A stretch of DNA of 58,122 bases from an uncultured Rhodospirillales bacterium (GCA_903927465.1 CAIYMY010000113.1:1-58122); one strand, 5' to 3'; positions 43,960 to 55,177 are shown, counted from the first letter of the stretch. Numbers and translations: made by a program. The notes: a model not told the origin generated them from the letters alone.

Positions 43960-44871
43960 TCAGGGCCTCGGCGGCGTGGGTGTCGCGGGCTGGGTGGTTG
44001 CAGCCGGCGGACGAGGCGCGGGCGCCGGCGTGTTCGTCTGGGCTGGCGGCGTCCGCAGGCGGTCAGGCTCAAGCGCGATATTGCGCCGCACACCTGGCCC
44101 GCCGAAGGGGTCCACACCCTGCCCATCCAGCAGAATATCCAGATTCTCGGCCTTGCCGGTGGTCAGCACAATCCCCGCGCGATTGGGGATTTCAATGGTC
44201 TCACCGGCGCGCAGCACACGATCCGACAGCACCCGATTGCCTGGATTGTCGCGGATTTGCACCCAGCTTTCGCCCTTGGCCCGGACCACGACGCGCGGCT
44301 TGTCCGGGTCTATCCGCGGTGGCGGAGGCGCGGCGACTGGCGCCGGGGCGGGCGCGGGCAGTTCCACGACCGGACTAGGCGGTGTTTCCCGCGCACCCTG
44401 CCCCTCAGCCGCGCGTTCCAGCCGGGGCGGTAGCGGGGGGACGGCATCCACCACGCGCTCACCACGCCCGCTCCATTGGTACCAGGCGATATAGCCGCCC
44501 ATGGCAAGAGCCAAGCCAAGTGCCGCCAGAACCCCGGTCGGTAGGCCCCGCCGAGGCACCGGTTCTGGGAAGACTAACTCATCTGACTTCGTCACCGCCG
44601 TGCCGGAGACGTCCCGGAAGCGGCGCACCGCCTCATCCGGATCAAGCCCAAGCGCGGTCGCGTAGGACCTGACGAAACCAACGGCATAGGCCGCACCGGG
44701 TAGGTCCTTGACCCGCCCTTCCTCAAGCGCCTGCAAATAGCGCTTATTGATGCGAAGCTGTGCCGCCGCGTCCTCAAGGCTCACGCCAAGCGCATTCCGC
44801 GCCTCGCGCAGTTCTTCACCAACGCGGGCGGCTTCCTGGACGGTATTTTCGGTACGGGCAGAGCGTTTCAT
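43960..44871 (-). CDS. RodZ-like helix-turn-helix membrane protein (DUF4115)
   Basis: This 303-residue protein has a cytoplasmic helix-turn-helix (residues about 15-75: VGEELREARNALGVSLEDA, INKRYLQALEEG), one membrane helix (TGVLAALGLALAMGGYIAWY), a Pro-rich linker and a periplasmic DUF4115 domain (WVQIRDNPGNRVLSDRVLRA). This is the RodZ architecture, which links MreB to the wall-elongation machinery. Location immediately upstream of ispG is the classical rodZ-ispG arrangement. Confidence 0.87.
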   Translation of the reverse strand: MKRSARTENTVQEAARVGEELREARNALGVSLEDAAAQLRINKRYLQALEEGRVKDLPGAAYAVGFVRSYATALGLDPDEAVRRFRDVSGTAVTKSDELVFPEPVPRRGLPTGVLAALGLALAMGGYIAWYQWSGRGERVVDAVPPLPPRLERAAEGQGARETPPSPVVELPAPAPAPVAAPPPPRIDPDKPRVVVRAKGESWVQIRDNPGNRVLSDRVLRAGETIEIPNRAGIVLTTGKAENLDILLDGQGVDPFGGPGVRRNIALEPDRLRTPPAQTNTPAPAPRPPAATTQPATPTPPRP

Positions 44872-44923
44872 GGGGGTTCCAGCGGGTCAAACCGCATCTA
44901 GCCGGATGACAAGGCTGGGGCAA

Positions 44924-45964
44924 TCACGCAGCGGCAACGGCAGACCGCGCCAGGATCGCCTGTGCCGCCTGATCGCGCAATTCAGCGATGATTTCAGCGG
45001 CAGTTTGTTCCTGTGTGACCATGCCAACCGATTGCCCAGCCATGAGCGAGCCATTTTCGACATCGCCATCCATCACTGCGCGCCTGAGCGCTCCGGCCCA
45101 GAAATGTTCGATATCCAACTGCGCGGCTTCCTTGGTCAGTTCACCGGATTTGAAGCGGCGAATGGTCTCGGCCTGATGTTCCAGGAAGCGCTTGGTGCCT
45201 TCATTCTGCAGCGCGCGCACCGGGATCACCGGGAAACTATCATCCAATTGGATGGTCGGCATGGCATCGCGCGCATTGCCGCGGATGAAAGCCTGCTTGA
45301 ACTTGGCGTGTGCGATGGATTCCCGCGCACACACAAAGCGCGTGCCAAGCTGCACGCCAGCCGCCCCCATCTCAAGATAGGATAGGATTGCCTCACCCCG
45401 CCCAATCCCGCCGGCCACAAACACCGGCACATCGCGGATATGGGGCAGGATTTCTTGCGCGAGTACGGTCAGCGAAACCGGGCCGATATGCCCGCCCGCT
45501 TCACTGCCTTCAATCACCAGCGCATCCGCCCCGGCGCGGATCAGGCGCTTGGCCAAGGAGAGTGCTGGGGCAAAGCACACCACCTTTGCCCCGCCATCCT
45601 TGGCCTTCTTGATGGCGGTGCCGGGCGGAATGCCGCCGGCGAAAACAATATGCGAAACGCGCGCCGCCAGGCAGGTATCCACCAGCTGATCCAGCCTTGG
45701 ATGCATGGTGATCAGATTGACGCCGAAGGGTTTGCTTGTCAGCCCCTGCGTACCCGCGATTTCTTCCGCAAGGCGCGGCGGTTCCATCGCCCCGCAGGCA
45801 ATCACGCCAAAGGCACCCGCATTGGAAAGTGCCGAGACCAAATGCCGTTCACTGACCCAGGACATGGCGCCACCCATGATGGCGTAATGCGTGCCGAAAA
45901 ACGCTGCGCCACGCGCCATCAGCCGATCAAGCTGAGCAAGCGCCTTGGTCTTGTCATCGATCAT
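44924..45964 (-). CDS. Nitronate monooxygenase family flavoprotein
   Basis: This 346-residue TIM-barrel FMN enzyme has the family blocks IMGGAMSWVSERHLVSALSN, SHIVFAGGIPPGTAI, VIEGSEAGGHIG, VFVAGGIGRGEAILSYLEMG and GVQLGTRFVCARES. Such enzymes oxidise nitronates or, in other branches, act as 2-nitropropane dioxygenase or FabK-like reductases. The start overlaps the lysC stop by four bases. Confidence 0.83.
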   Translation of the reverse strand: MIDDKTKALAQLDRLMARGAAFFGTHYAIMGGAMSWVSERHLVSALSNAGAFGVIACGAMEPPRLAEEIAGTQGLTSKPFGVNLITMHPRLDQLVDTCLAARVSHIVFAGGIPPGTAIKKAKDGGAKVVCFAPALSLAKRLIRAGADALVIEGSEAGGHIGPVSLTVLAQEILPHIRDVPVFVAGGIGRGEAILSYLEMGAAGVQLGTRFVCARESIAHAKFKQAFIRGNARDAMPTIQLDDSFPVIPVRALQNEGTKRFLEHQAETIRRFKSGELTKEAAQLDIEHFWAGALRRAVMDGDVENGSLMAGQSVGMVTQEQTAAEIIAELRDQAAQAILARSAVAAA

Positions 45965-47184
45965 GCCGGTGCATCCAAACCATAGGCCGTGTGCAGCGCG
46001 CGCACGGCTAGTTCCGTGTAATCGCCGCCAACCAGCACGCTCACCTTGATTTCGCTGGTGGAAATCACCTGGATATTGATGCCCTTTTCCGACAGCGCCT
46101 TGAACATGGTGGTCGCCACACCGGCGTGGCTCCGCATCCCAATGCCGACCACGCTGATTTTCGTCACATCCGGGTCGGCGAGCAGCGCTTCGTAGCCAAG
46201 CTCCCCGCGCGCCTTTTCCAGCACATCCTGCGCGCGCGCCAGATCAACCTTGCCGATGGTGAATGTCATATCCGTGCTGCCATCGGCGCCGATGTTCTGC
46301 ACGATCATGTCCACATTCACATTGGCCTTGGCGAGCGCGCCGAAGACAGCGGCAGCCACACCGGGCCTATCCGGCACGCGGCGGAGCGTTATCTTGGCGT
46401 CATCGCGCGAATAGGCGATGCCGGAAACGACGGGCTGTTCCACGATTTCATCCTCATCAACCACGAGCGAGCCTGGCTTGTCTTCAAAGCTGGAAAGCAC
46501 CTGCACGCGCACACGCTGCTTCATCGCCAGTTCAACCGAACGCGTCTGCAAGACCTTGGCGCCTACGGACGCGAGTTCAAGCATTTCCTCATAGGAAATC
46601 CGCTCAAGCTTGCGCGCGCGCGGCACAATGCGCGGGTCGGTCGTATAGATGCCGTCCACATCGGTATAAATATCACAGCGATCCGCCTTGACGGCGGCGG
46701 CGATGGCCACCGCCGAAAGATCGGACCCGCCGCGGCCAAGGGTTGTGATGCGGTTGCGTTTCGGATCAATGCCCTGAAACCCGGCCACCACCGGCACCTG
46801 GCCCTGCTGCATGCGTTCAATCAGCGCGGCGCCATCAATGGAATCGACCCGTGCCTTACCATGCGCCTGGTCCGTGATGATCGGCACCTGCCAGCCCTGC
46901 CAGGACCGCGCATCAACGCCAATCGCTTGCAGGGCAATGGCGGTCAGGCCCGTTGTCACTTGCTCCCCAGTCGCGACCACCGTGTCATATTCGCGCGCAT
47001 CATGCAGCGGGGATAGGTCCTGGCACCATTTGACGAGTTGGTTGGTGACACCCGACATGGCGGAAACCACGACAGCCACTTGGTTGCCGGCATCCACCTC
47101 TCGCTTCACGCGGGCAGCGACATTGCGGATACGATCCAGATCAGCGACTGAGGTGCCGCCGAATTTCATGACAATACGGGCCAT
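45961..47184 (-). CDS. lysC: Aspartate kinase
   Basis: This 407-residue enzyme phosphorylates aspartate, opening the lysine/threonine/methionine pathway. It shows the N-terminal MKFGGTSVADLDRI nucleotide site, LGRGGSDLSAVAIAAA, the YTDVDGIYTTDPR substrate block and two C-terminal ACT domains (SVVGIGMRSHAGVATTMF), so lysine/threonine feedback is likely. dapA in this window is its downstream partner. It is divergent from ubiG. Confidence 0.95.
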   Translation of the reverse strand: MARIVMKFGGTSVADLDRIRNVAARVKREVDAGNQVAVVVSAMSGVTNQLVKWCQDLSPLHDAREYDTVVATGEQVTTGLTAIALQAIGVDARSWQGWQVPIITDQAHGKARVDSIDGAALIERMQQGQVPVVAGFQGIDPKRNRITTLGRGGSDLSAVAIAAAVKADRCDIYTDVDGIYTTDPRIVPRARKLERISYEEMLELASVGAKVLQTRSVELAMKQRVRVQVLSSFEDKPGSLVVDEDEIVEQPVVSGIAYSRDDAKITLRRVPDRPGVAAAVFGALAKANVNVDMIVQNIGADGSTDMTFTIGKVDLARAQDVLEKARGELGYEALLADPDVTKISVVGIGMRSHAGVATTMFKALSEKGINIQVISTSEIKVSVLVGGDYTELAVRALHTAYGLDAPA

Positions 47185-47319
47185 AGAAGGCTATTTTCCC
47201 TGGGCAGGGCGGAAAAGGAAGGACCGGCGGTTGCGCCGGCGAGCGGGGCGGGACAGATACCGGGGGGGCGGGGGACGCGCAACCCGTCCCAGCGGATCAG
47301 CGCAAGAAAGGGCATCACC

Positions 47320-48054
47320 TTGGCGGAAGCAACGGCGCTTCAGGCGGAAATCACCAAATTCGATGCCCTGGCCGCGCGCTGGTGGGACCCCAATGGCCCC
47401 ATGAAGCCGCTGCATCGGATGAACCCGGTGCGTATTGGCTGGATCGCCGAAAGGCTCGCCCGCTCCCATGGCCGCAAACCGGGCGGGGCCGCGCCTTTGG
47501 CGGGGCTCAGGGTGCTGGATGTGGGCTGCGGGGCGGGGCTGGCATCTGAGGCGCTGGCGCGGCTTGGGGCGGAAGTCACCGGCATGGATGCGGCGCCCGA
47601 GGCGCTGGCGGCAGCCCGCACCCATGCCGAAGCGGGCGCGCTTGCGATTGATTACCGCCAAGGCGGGCCAGAGGATTTGGCCGAGGAAGCGGGCGGCTTT
47701 GACGCCGTGGTTTGCCTGGAAGTGATTGAACATGTGACCGAACGCGCGGCCTTCCTGGGCGCGCTGGCCCGCGCCGCGCGGCCTGGGGGGCTGGTGTTTC
47801 TCTCCACGCTCAACCGCACGCCGCGATCCTTCCTGATGGCGAAGCTTGGGGCCGAATATCTGCTGCGCCTGCTGCCGGTGGGCACGCATGATTGGCGCAT
47901 GTTCGTGACACCGGCTGAGCTTGGCGCGGGGCTGCGCGGGACGGGGTTGCGGGTTGGTGATATTGCGGGGATGGAAATGGGGTTTTCTGGCGCCTGGCGC
48001 ATTACCCGCGATACGGGGGTGAATTACCTGATGATGGCGGAGAAGCCGGCTTGA
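47320..48054 (+). CDS. ubiG: Ubiquinone biosynthesis O-methyltransferase
   Basis: This 244-residue SAM-dependent enzyme methylates two hydroxyls in ubiquinone synthesis. UbiG marks are FDALAARWWDPNGPMKPLHR, the SAM loop VLDVGCGAGLASEAL, VVCLEVIEHV, FLSTLNRTPRSFLMAKLGAE and THDWRMFVTPAEL. It begins at TTG with AAAGGG upstream. Its stop is followed at once by a REP-like palindrome (48055-48098), which may act in 3' end formation. Confidence 0.93.
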   Translation: MAEATALQAEITKFDALAARWWDPNGPMKPLHRMNPVRIGWIAERLARSHGRKPGGAAPLAGLRVLDVGCGAGLASEALARLGAEVTGMDAAPEALAAARTHAEAGALAIDYRQGGPEDLAEEAGGFDAVVCLEVIEHVTERAAFLGALARAARPGGLVFLSTLNRTPRSFLMAKLGAEYLLRLLPVGTHDWRMFVTPAELGAGLRGTGLRVGDIAGMEMGFSGAWRITRDTGVNYLMMAEKPA

Positions 48055-48098
48055 GTATTTTCAAGCCAAATGGAATCACTTGGCGACTCGGAAAACAC
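48055..48098 (+). repeat. REP-like palindromic repeat, copy B
   Basis: This 44-base copy is nearly identical to 58078-58121 (about five differences) and begins directly after the ubiG stop. The inner stem GCCAAATG/CACTTGGC and outer stem GTATTTTC/GAAAACAC each carry one mismatch. Confidence 0.85.
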
Positions 48099-48119
48099 GA
48101 TCGAACAAAAGCTTAGTAC

Positions 48120-48149
48120 GGTTTCCGTGAACTGATGTGAACGGGAACC
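48120..48149 (-). terminator. Hairpin at the 3' end of yraN
   Basis: GGTTTCCGT (48120-48128) pairs with ACGGGAACC (48141-48149) with one G-U pair around a 12-nt loop. It is placed just past the yraN stop on the minus strand. No strong T-run follows, so it is a weak terminator at best. Confidence 0.35.
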
Positions 48150-48152
48150 GCA

Positions 48153-48548
48153 CTAGGCATCATCCGCCCGGAAGGCATCGGCGATGCGCCGGATGGTGCC
48201 ATCAGCCGCGACCAGCATGAGATCAAAGCGCATCCCGGCGCTGCCATGGCCCGGATTGGCGGCAAGCCAGGCCTCGGCGGCAGCGACCAACCGCGCGCGT
48301 TGTCTCGGCCCCAAGGCAAAGGCCGCTTCGGCGAGCGATGGCCGGGCCTTCACTTCAATAAAGGCGAGCAAGCCTTCGCGTTCGGCGATCAGGTCAATTT
48401 CGCCGGCTTCGGTGCGGCATCTTTGTGCAAGGATCACCCAGCCTTCAGCGGTAAGCGCGGCGGCGGCGAGGGCTTCGGCGTCCTGACCGGCGGCGTAGGC
48501 GCGCTGGCCACGGAGCAGGCGATGGGTGGGTGGGGTTTCGCGGGGCAT
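48153..48548 (-). CDS. YraN/UPF0102 endonuclease-like protein
   Basis: This 131-residue protein has the YraN restriction-endonuclease-like core: AEALAAAALTAEGW, RTEAGEIDLIAEREGLLAFI and FIEVKARPSL, with the conserved acidic pair and the EVK lysine. C-terminal RFDLMLVAADG is typical. Function is undefined in most species. The start at 48548 (MPRETPPTHRLL) is preferred over an upstream in-frame ATG because homologues start near this point. Confidence 0.82.
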   Translation of the reverse strand: MPRETPPTHRLLRGQRAYAAGQDAEALAAAALTAEGWVILAQRCRTEAGEIDLIAEREGLLAFIEVKARPSLAEAAFALGPRQRARLVAAAEAWLAANPGHGSAGMRFDLMLVAADGTIRRIADAFRADDA

Positions 48549-48591
48549 GGCGCGGCGCAAGGGCTCCGCTCTGGCCAGCCCCCCTGCCCGA

Positions 48592-49233
48592 TCAGGATGT
48601 TCTAGACCGGTTTCCGCGCCCAAAGGCTGCCGGGTTTTCTGCCTCCGCCGCGATCAGGGCGGCGATGAACTGGGAAATATTCTCACGGATTGAACCCTCA
48701 TTGGCCAGCTTCACTCGTTGCGCGCCTACGAGGGACGAACTGAAGGCCGCCGTGAAGGGCGCAGTTATCTCCCGTTCAAATATGATGGCGTTGTCGGCAA
48801 GCCTTGTCAGGCGATAGCGAACCTTGGACGTGACTGTCATATCAAGCCCCATGATGGGCTGCTTCAGTTCAATCAGGCTGGCCTCAAGCCTGAAGCGTTC
48901 ATCGCGGCTTGCGAGCATGGTGCGAACCGAAAGGCTCAGGCGCAGCGCTTCAGCCAAGTCGCTGTTTGAAATATCAGCGTCCACTGCAAGGGGTCCCATC
49001 ATGACAACGTTCATTGCCTTCATAGCGGGGTCGGTTTCCTGCCCACCGGAAACCTGCCCAACCCCAACAGCCTCGCGCAGATTCGAATTGGCGGAAATGC
49101 TGGTCTGCGGGGTATTCGGGGCGAACATGGCGCCCGGTTTCGATCCGCCCGCGCAAGCCGAAAGGCCAAGCGCCAGAACCAATAACGCCAGCGGCGCGAA
49201 ATTGCGCATGAAAGCCGATCTACGCGATGCCAT
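48592..49233 (-). CDS. Hypothetical outer-membrane-type lipoprotein
   Basis: This 213-residue protein has a signal peptide with lipobox LSAC (Cys27), then a Ser/Asn-rich linker (PNTPQTSISANSNLREAVG) and a mixed alpha/beta domain (ADISNSDLAEALRLSL, DMTVTSKVRYRLTRL, ISQFIAALIAAEAENP). The family is not recognised; the layout suggests a periplasmic assembly factor or lipid-binding protein. GGGAG seven bases before the ATG at 49233 supports that start. Confidence 0.65.
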   Translation of the reverse strand: MASRRSAFMRNFAPLALLVLALGLSACAGGSKPGAMFAPNTPQTSISANSNLREAVGVGQVSGGQETDPAMKAMNVVMMGPLAVDADISNSDLAEALRLSLSVRTMLASRDERFRLEASLIELKQPIMGLDMTVTSKVRYRLTRLADNAIIFEREITAPFTAAFSSSLVGAQRVKLANEGSIRENISQFIAALIAAEAENPAAFGRGNRSRTS

Positions 49234-49298
49234 ATCTTATCTCCCGGTCGAAAGTGTCTGATGCGAAATGTGTCATTTCCGGCAAGACGCAGCAATAG

Positions 49299-51059
<1,761 letters not shown>

Positions 51060-51125
51060 CCGGGTTATCAGCCCTTTGCCGATGGCGTGCTATGCAGCGC
51101 GCATATTCATTGTGTCGGAGTGTTC

Positions 51126-51902
51126 ATGATCAAGAAAGCGGTGATTTTGGCTGGCGGACGCGGCACCAGGCTTGGCGCCGAAACCCAGCTTCGCCCCAAG
51201 CCCATGGTGGATATCGGCGGGCGCCCGATCCTGTGGCACATCATGAAGTCTTATGCCGCGCATGGCATCAAGGATTTCGTGATTTGCCTTGGCTACAAAG
51301 GCCAGCAGATCAAGGAATATTTCCTGGACTACCGCGCCCATTCATCGGATTTGACGCTGGATTTGGCGACCGGCACCGCCACCTGGCTGACCCCGCCCAC
51401 CGAGGATTGGCGCGTGACGCTGGTGGACACGGGTGAGGATACGCAAACCGGTGGCCGGCTTGGCCGCGTGGCGCAGCATTTGCGGGGAGAAGAGGGTTTT
51501 TGCCTGACCTATGGCGATGGCGTTTCGGATGTGGATATCGGGGCGCTGATCGCCTTCCATCGCGCTCATGGCCGCGATGCCACCGTGACCGCCGTAGTGC
51601 CACCCGGGCGCTTTGGTGCTTTGGAACGCGTGGGCAATAGCGTGCGCGCCTTCACGGAAAAGCCGCCAGGTGATGGTGCCACCATCAATGGCGGGTTTTT
51701 TGTGCTTTCGCCCCGCGTGCTGGACCGCATTGATGGCGATGACTGCGTCTGGGAACAGGCGCCTTTGCGGGGCCTTGCGGCGGATGATCAGCTGCGCGCC
51801 TTTGACCATCGCGGCTTTTGGCACCCGATGGATACACCGCGTGATCGCGATGTGTTGGAAGGGCTTTGGCAGGACGGCTCGGCGCCCTGGAAGCAATGGT
51901 AA
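51126..51902 (+). CDS. rfbF: Glucose-1-phosphate cytidylyltransferase
   Basis: This 258-residue nucleotidyltransferase makes CDP-glucose from CTP and glucose-1-phosphate. Signatures are KAVILAGGRGTRLGAETQLR, RPKPMVDIGGRPILWHIMK, GYKGQQIKEYFLDY and the GDGVSDVDI metal-binding block. GGAG precedes the ATG at 51126. It starts a three-gene cassette, ending in a TAATG overlap with the dehydratase gene. Confidence 0.93.
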   Translation: MIKKAVILAGGRGTRLGAETQLRPKPMVDIGGRPILWHIMKSYAAHGIKDFVICLGYKGQQIKEYFLDYRAHSSDLTLDLATGTATWLTPPTEDWRVTLVDTGEDTQTGGRLGRVAQHLRGEEGFCLTYGDGVSDVDIGALIAFHRAHGRDATVTAVVPPGRFGALERVGNSVRAFTEKPPGDGATINGGFFVLSPRVLDRIDGDDCVWEQAPLRGLAADDQLRAFDHRGFWHPMDTPRDRDVLEGLWQDGSAPWKQW

Positions 51903-52942
51903 TGCGCCAGCTTTCGGCTGCCTTCTGGCGCGGCAAGCGCGTGCTGCTGACCGGCCATACCGGGTTCAAGGGGGCATGGTTGGCCCTTTTGCTGGAACGC
52001 CTGGGCGCTGAGGTTACGGGCTTTGCTCTGGCGCCGGAAGCCGGGCCTTCTGCCTGTGTCGCTTTGCGCCCCGCGATCACTTCACGCATCGGTGATTTGC
52101 GCGATGCGGCGGCGGTGCAAGCCGCCGTGCAGGCGGCGCGGCCTGAGATTGTTTTGCATCTTGCAGCCCAAGCCTTAGTCGGGCGCGGCTATCGTGACCC
52201 GGAAGGCACTTTCGCCAGCAATGTCACCGGGACCATTAACCTGATGCAGGCCTTGCGCGGCGCGGGAGCGCGCGCCGCGCTGATCATCACCAGCGACAAG
52301 GTCTATCGCAACGATAATCAGGGCCGCGCCTTCCGCGAGGATGACCCGCTAGGCGGGCATGACCCCTACAGCGCTTCCAAGGCCGCTTGCGAAATCGCGG
52401 TTGCTTCCTGGCGCGCGAGTTTCGGGGCCGAGATTGGCGGCATGGCAACCGCCCGCGCGGGCAATGTGATTGGCGGCGGTGATTTCGGCGCGGAACGGTT
52501 GATCCCTGATCTGGTGCGCGCACGCATCATTGGTGAAACCTTGGTGATCCGCCGCCCCGATGCCACGCGCCCCTTTCAGCATGTGCTGGATGTGCTGCGT
52601 GGCTATTTGCTGCATGCGGAAGCGCTGTGGGCAGGTGCGGCGCCGCCTGCGCTGAATTTCGGCCCGCGCGATGCGGAGATTTCGGTCCGGCGCGTACTTG
52701 AACTTTACGGCACCGCCGCCGGCGCGCCGATTGCGTGGGAAGCCGCGCCCGCGCCACCGATGGAAGAAGCGCTGCGCTTGGCTTTGGATAGTGGCCTTGC
52801 CATGCAAAGCCTGAACTGGGCACCGCGCCATGATGCCGCCAGCGCCATTGCCGCCACCGCGCGCTGGTATGAAGCCTGGCGCAGTGGCGCCGATGGCCGC
52901 GCTTTGGCGCTGGCCGAAATTGAGGAAGCACTCGCACCATGA
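51902..52942 (+). CDS. rfbG: CDP-glucose 4,6-dehydratase
   Basis: This 346-residue SDR-family enzyme converts CDP-glucose to CDP-4-keto-6-deoxyglucose. The Rossmann start is RVLLTGHTGFKGAWLALLLE; HLAAQALVGRGYRDPEGTF, ITSDKVYRNDNQGRAFRE, DPYSASKAACEIA (Tyr-x3-Lys) and NVIGGGDFGAERLIPDLVR follow. It begins on the overlapping TAATG (51896 is possible) and overlaps the methyltransferase gene by four bases. Confidence 0.93.
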   Translation: MRQLSAAFWRGKRVLLTGHTGFKGAWLALLLERLGAEVTGFALAPEAGPSACVALRPAITSRIGDLRDAAAVQAAVQAARPEIVLHLAAQALVGRGYRDPEGTFASNVTGTINLMQALRGAGARAALIITSDKVYRNDNQGRAFREDDPLGGHDPYSASKAACEIAVASWRASFGAEIGGMATARAGNVIGGGDFGAERLIPDLVRARIIGETLVIRRPDATRPFQHVLDVLRGYLLHAEALWAGAAPPALNFGPRDAEISVRRVLELYGTAAGAPIAWEAAPAPPMEEALRLALDSGLAMQSLNWAPRHDAASAIAATARWYEAWRSGADGRALALAEIEEALAP

Positions 52943-54177
52943 ACGCCCAAGCTGAATGCCGCCCCATCACCGCCTGCCGCGCCTGTGGCGGGGCTATCAG
53001 CGCCATGTTCTGCGATCTGGGCGCGACACCACTTGCCAATGATTACCCACTAGCTGGCGCCGCGCCACTGCCGCGCTATCCGCTTGCCGCCGTAGTCTGC
53101 GGAACCTGCCGCATGGTGCAATTGGATCATGTGGTGGAAGCAGAGGCGATCTTCACCGATTACGCCTATTTTTCATCGTTCTCGGAGAGCTGGCTTGATC
53201 ATGCCGCGCGCTATGCTGCGGCGATGCGTGAGCGGCTTGCACTCGGTACCCAAAGCTTCGTGGTCGAAATCGCGAGCAATGATGGCTATCTGCTGCGCAA
53301 TTTCGTGGCCGCCGGCATCCCATGCCTTGGTGTGGAGCCAGCCGTGAATGTTGCCGCCAGCGCTGTGGCCGCCGGCGTGCCGACCGAAGTGCGTTTCTTT
53401 GGCCGCGCGGCGGCTGCGGATATCGTCGCCAAGCGCGGCCATGCGGATTTGGTGATTGCCAATAACGTGCTGGCGCATGTGCCTGATGTGGTGGATTTCG
53501 CCGCTGGCCTCGCGCATTTGGCCGGACCGCGCGGCGTGGTCACCATTGAAGCACCGCATCTGCTTTCCTTCGTCGATGGCGTGCAATTCGATACGATCTA
53601 TCACGAACACTACGCCTATTGGTCGCTTTACGCGGTTGAACGCCTATTGGGCGCGCAGGGCTTGCGCGTGTTTGATGTGGAGAAGCTTTCCACACATGGC
53701 GGCAGCCTCCGCTATTTCGCGACCGCCGATGCAACGCGGGCGGATATGCCGGGGGTGGTTGCGATGCGCGCCGAGGAAGCCGCACGTGGCATTGCGGGCG
53801 ATGCCTTCTATCAAGGCTTCAATGCGCGGGTCGCGGCAGTGCTTTCCGCCTTCAAGGCTTGGCTGGCGCAATGCAGGACGGAGGGGCTCAGGCTCGGCGC
53901 CTATGGCGCAGCGGCCAAGGGCAATACTTTCCTGAATGCCTGCGGCGTGACGGCGGCGGATTTCATCGCGGTCGCGGATCGCAACCCGGCCAAGCAGAAC
54001 CGGCTGCTGCCAGGCAGCGCCATTCCGATTGTCTCACCGGAAGCGCTACTGGCCATGGCGCCGGATGTGATCCTGATCCTGCCCTGGAACCTGGCCGATG
54101 AAATCTCTGGCCAGTTGCGCGGGGCAGGCTTCAAGGGGCGCCTTGCGATAGCCCTGCCAGAACCACGCTGGGTGTAA
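52939..54177 (+). CDS. NDP-hexose C-methyltransferase-like protein
   Basis: This 412-residue protein has an N-terminal four-cysteine zinc site (ACRACGGAI and VCGTCRMVQLDH), a SAM-binding domain (VVEIASNDGYLLRNFVAAGI) with ANNVLAHVPDV, and a C-terminal domain with YGAAAKGNTFLNACGV and PWNLADEI. This is the TcaB9-type architecture of enzymes that C-methylate keto-deoxy sugars. Coupled to rfbF and rfbG, it would make a branched CDP-deoxysugar, probably for a surface glycan or secondary product. No glycosyltransferase or further sugar enzyme follows. Confidence 0.82.
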   Translation: MNAQAECRPITACRACGGAISAMFCDLGATPLANDYPLAGAAPLPRYPLAAVVCGTCRMVQLDHVVEAEAIFTDYAYFSSFSESWLDHAARYAAAMRERLALGTQSFVVEIASNDGYLLRNFVAAGIPCLGVEPAVNVAASAVAAGVPTEVRFFGRAAAADIVAKRGHADLVIANNVLAHVPDVVDFAAGLAHLAGPRGVVTIEAPHLLSFVDGVQFDTIYHEHYAYWSLYAVERLLGAQGLRVFDVEKLSTHGGSLRYFATADATRADMPGVVAMRAEEAARGIAGDAFYQGFNARVAAVLSAFKAWLAQCRTEGLRLGAYGAAAKGNTFLNACGVTAADFIAVADRNPAKQNRLLPGSAIPIVSPEALLAMAPDVILILPWNLADEISGQLRGAGFKGRLAIALPEPRWV

Positions 54178-54181
54178 AAAA

Positions 54182-55177
54182 TTAGGCCGCGTCGCGCCCT
54201 TCCTCCACCGCATGGCAGGCCACCATCGCATCCCCCGCCGGCCTTAACTCCGGCCGTTCTGCCTTGCAGCGCGGCTGAACCAACGGGCAGCGCGGGTGGA
54301 AGGCGCAGCCGGTGGGTGGGGTGATCGGGCTCGGCACTTCGCCCCCCACCGGAATGCGCACCCGCCCGGTCATGTCCAGGTCCGGGATCGCCTCCATCAA
54401 CGCGCGCGTATAGGGGTGGCGCGGGCGGCGGAACAGGCTTTCTGCCGGCGCCAATTCCGCGATCCGGCCCAGATACATCACGCCGATCCGGTCACTCACC
54501 TGCCGCACCACGGCCAGGTTATGGCTGATAAACAGGTAAGTCAGCCCCATGCGGGACTGCAATTCCTTCATCAGATTCAGGATTTGCGCCTGCACCGAAA
54601 CATCAAGCGCCGAGGTCGGTTCATCGCAAACCAGGAATTCCGGGTTGGATGACAGCGCACGCGCGATGGAAATACGCTGGCGCTGCCCACCAGAAAATTC
54701 ATGCGGAAACTTATGACCATCGAGCGGCGAAAGCCCCACCTGCGTCAGCAATTCCGCCACACGCGCTTCCTGTGCGGCACGATCAGGCAAAAGCCCAAAG
54801 GCGCGAATGGGCTCGGCCACAATGTCGCGCACCCGCCAGCGCGGGTTGAGCGAGGCATAGGGGTCCTGGAAAATCATTTGCATCCGCCGGCGCTGATCGG
54901 ATACGGCGCGGGCTTGCGCCAGGTCTCGCCCGTCAAACATCACCTGCCCCGCGCTTGGCCTGTAAAGCCCAACCGCCAGCCGCGCGACGGTGGATTTGCC
55001 GCAGCCTGATTCTCCGACCAACGACAGGGTTGTGCCCTTGGGAACAGATAGGTTCAGCCCATCCACGGCGCGCAATAAGCGCTTGCCTTCACCCGCAATC
55101 ACCCGCTGAAGCCAAGGGCGGGAGACATCAAAATACCGCGCGGCATCGCGCAATTCCAACATGGGGGTATCAGCCAT
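54182..55177 (-). CDS. Peptide ABC transporter ATP-binding protein (DppF/OppF type)
   Basis: This 331-residue ATPase has Walker A GESGCGKST, the ABC signature FSGGQRQRISIARAL, Walker B FLVCDEPTSALD and a C-terminal oligopeptide-ABC extension (GCAFHPRCP) likely to bind a [4Fe-4S] cluster in the family. It pairs with the DppD-like ATPase that overlaps its start by eight bases. It is the last gene of the importer operon and converges on the methyltransferase gene four bases away. Confidence 0.9.
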   Translation of the reverse strand: MADTPMLELRDAARYFDVSRPWLQRVIAGEGKRLLRAVDGLNLSVPKGTTLSLVGESGCGKSTVARLAVGLYRPSAGQVMFDGRDLAQARAVSDQRRRMQMIFQDPYASLNPRWRVRDIVAEPIRAFGLLPDRAAQEARVAELLTQVGLSPLDGHKFPHEFSGGQRQRISIARALSSNPEFLVCDEPTSALDVSVQAQILNLMKELQSRMGLTYLFISHNLAVVRQVSDRIGVMYLGRIAELAPAESLFRRPRHPYTRALMEAIPDLDMTGRVRIPVGGEVPSPITPPTGCAFHPRCPLVQPRCKAERPELRPAGDAMVACHAVEEGRDAA

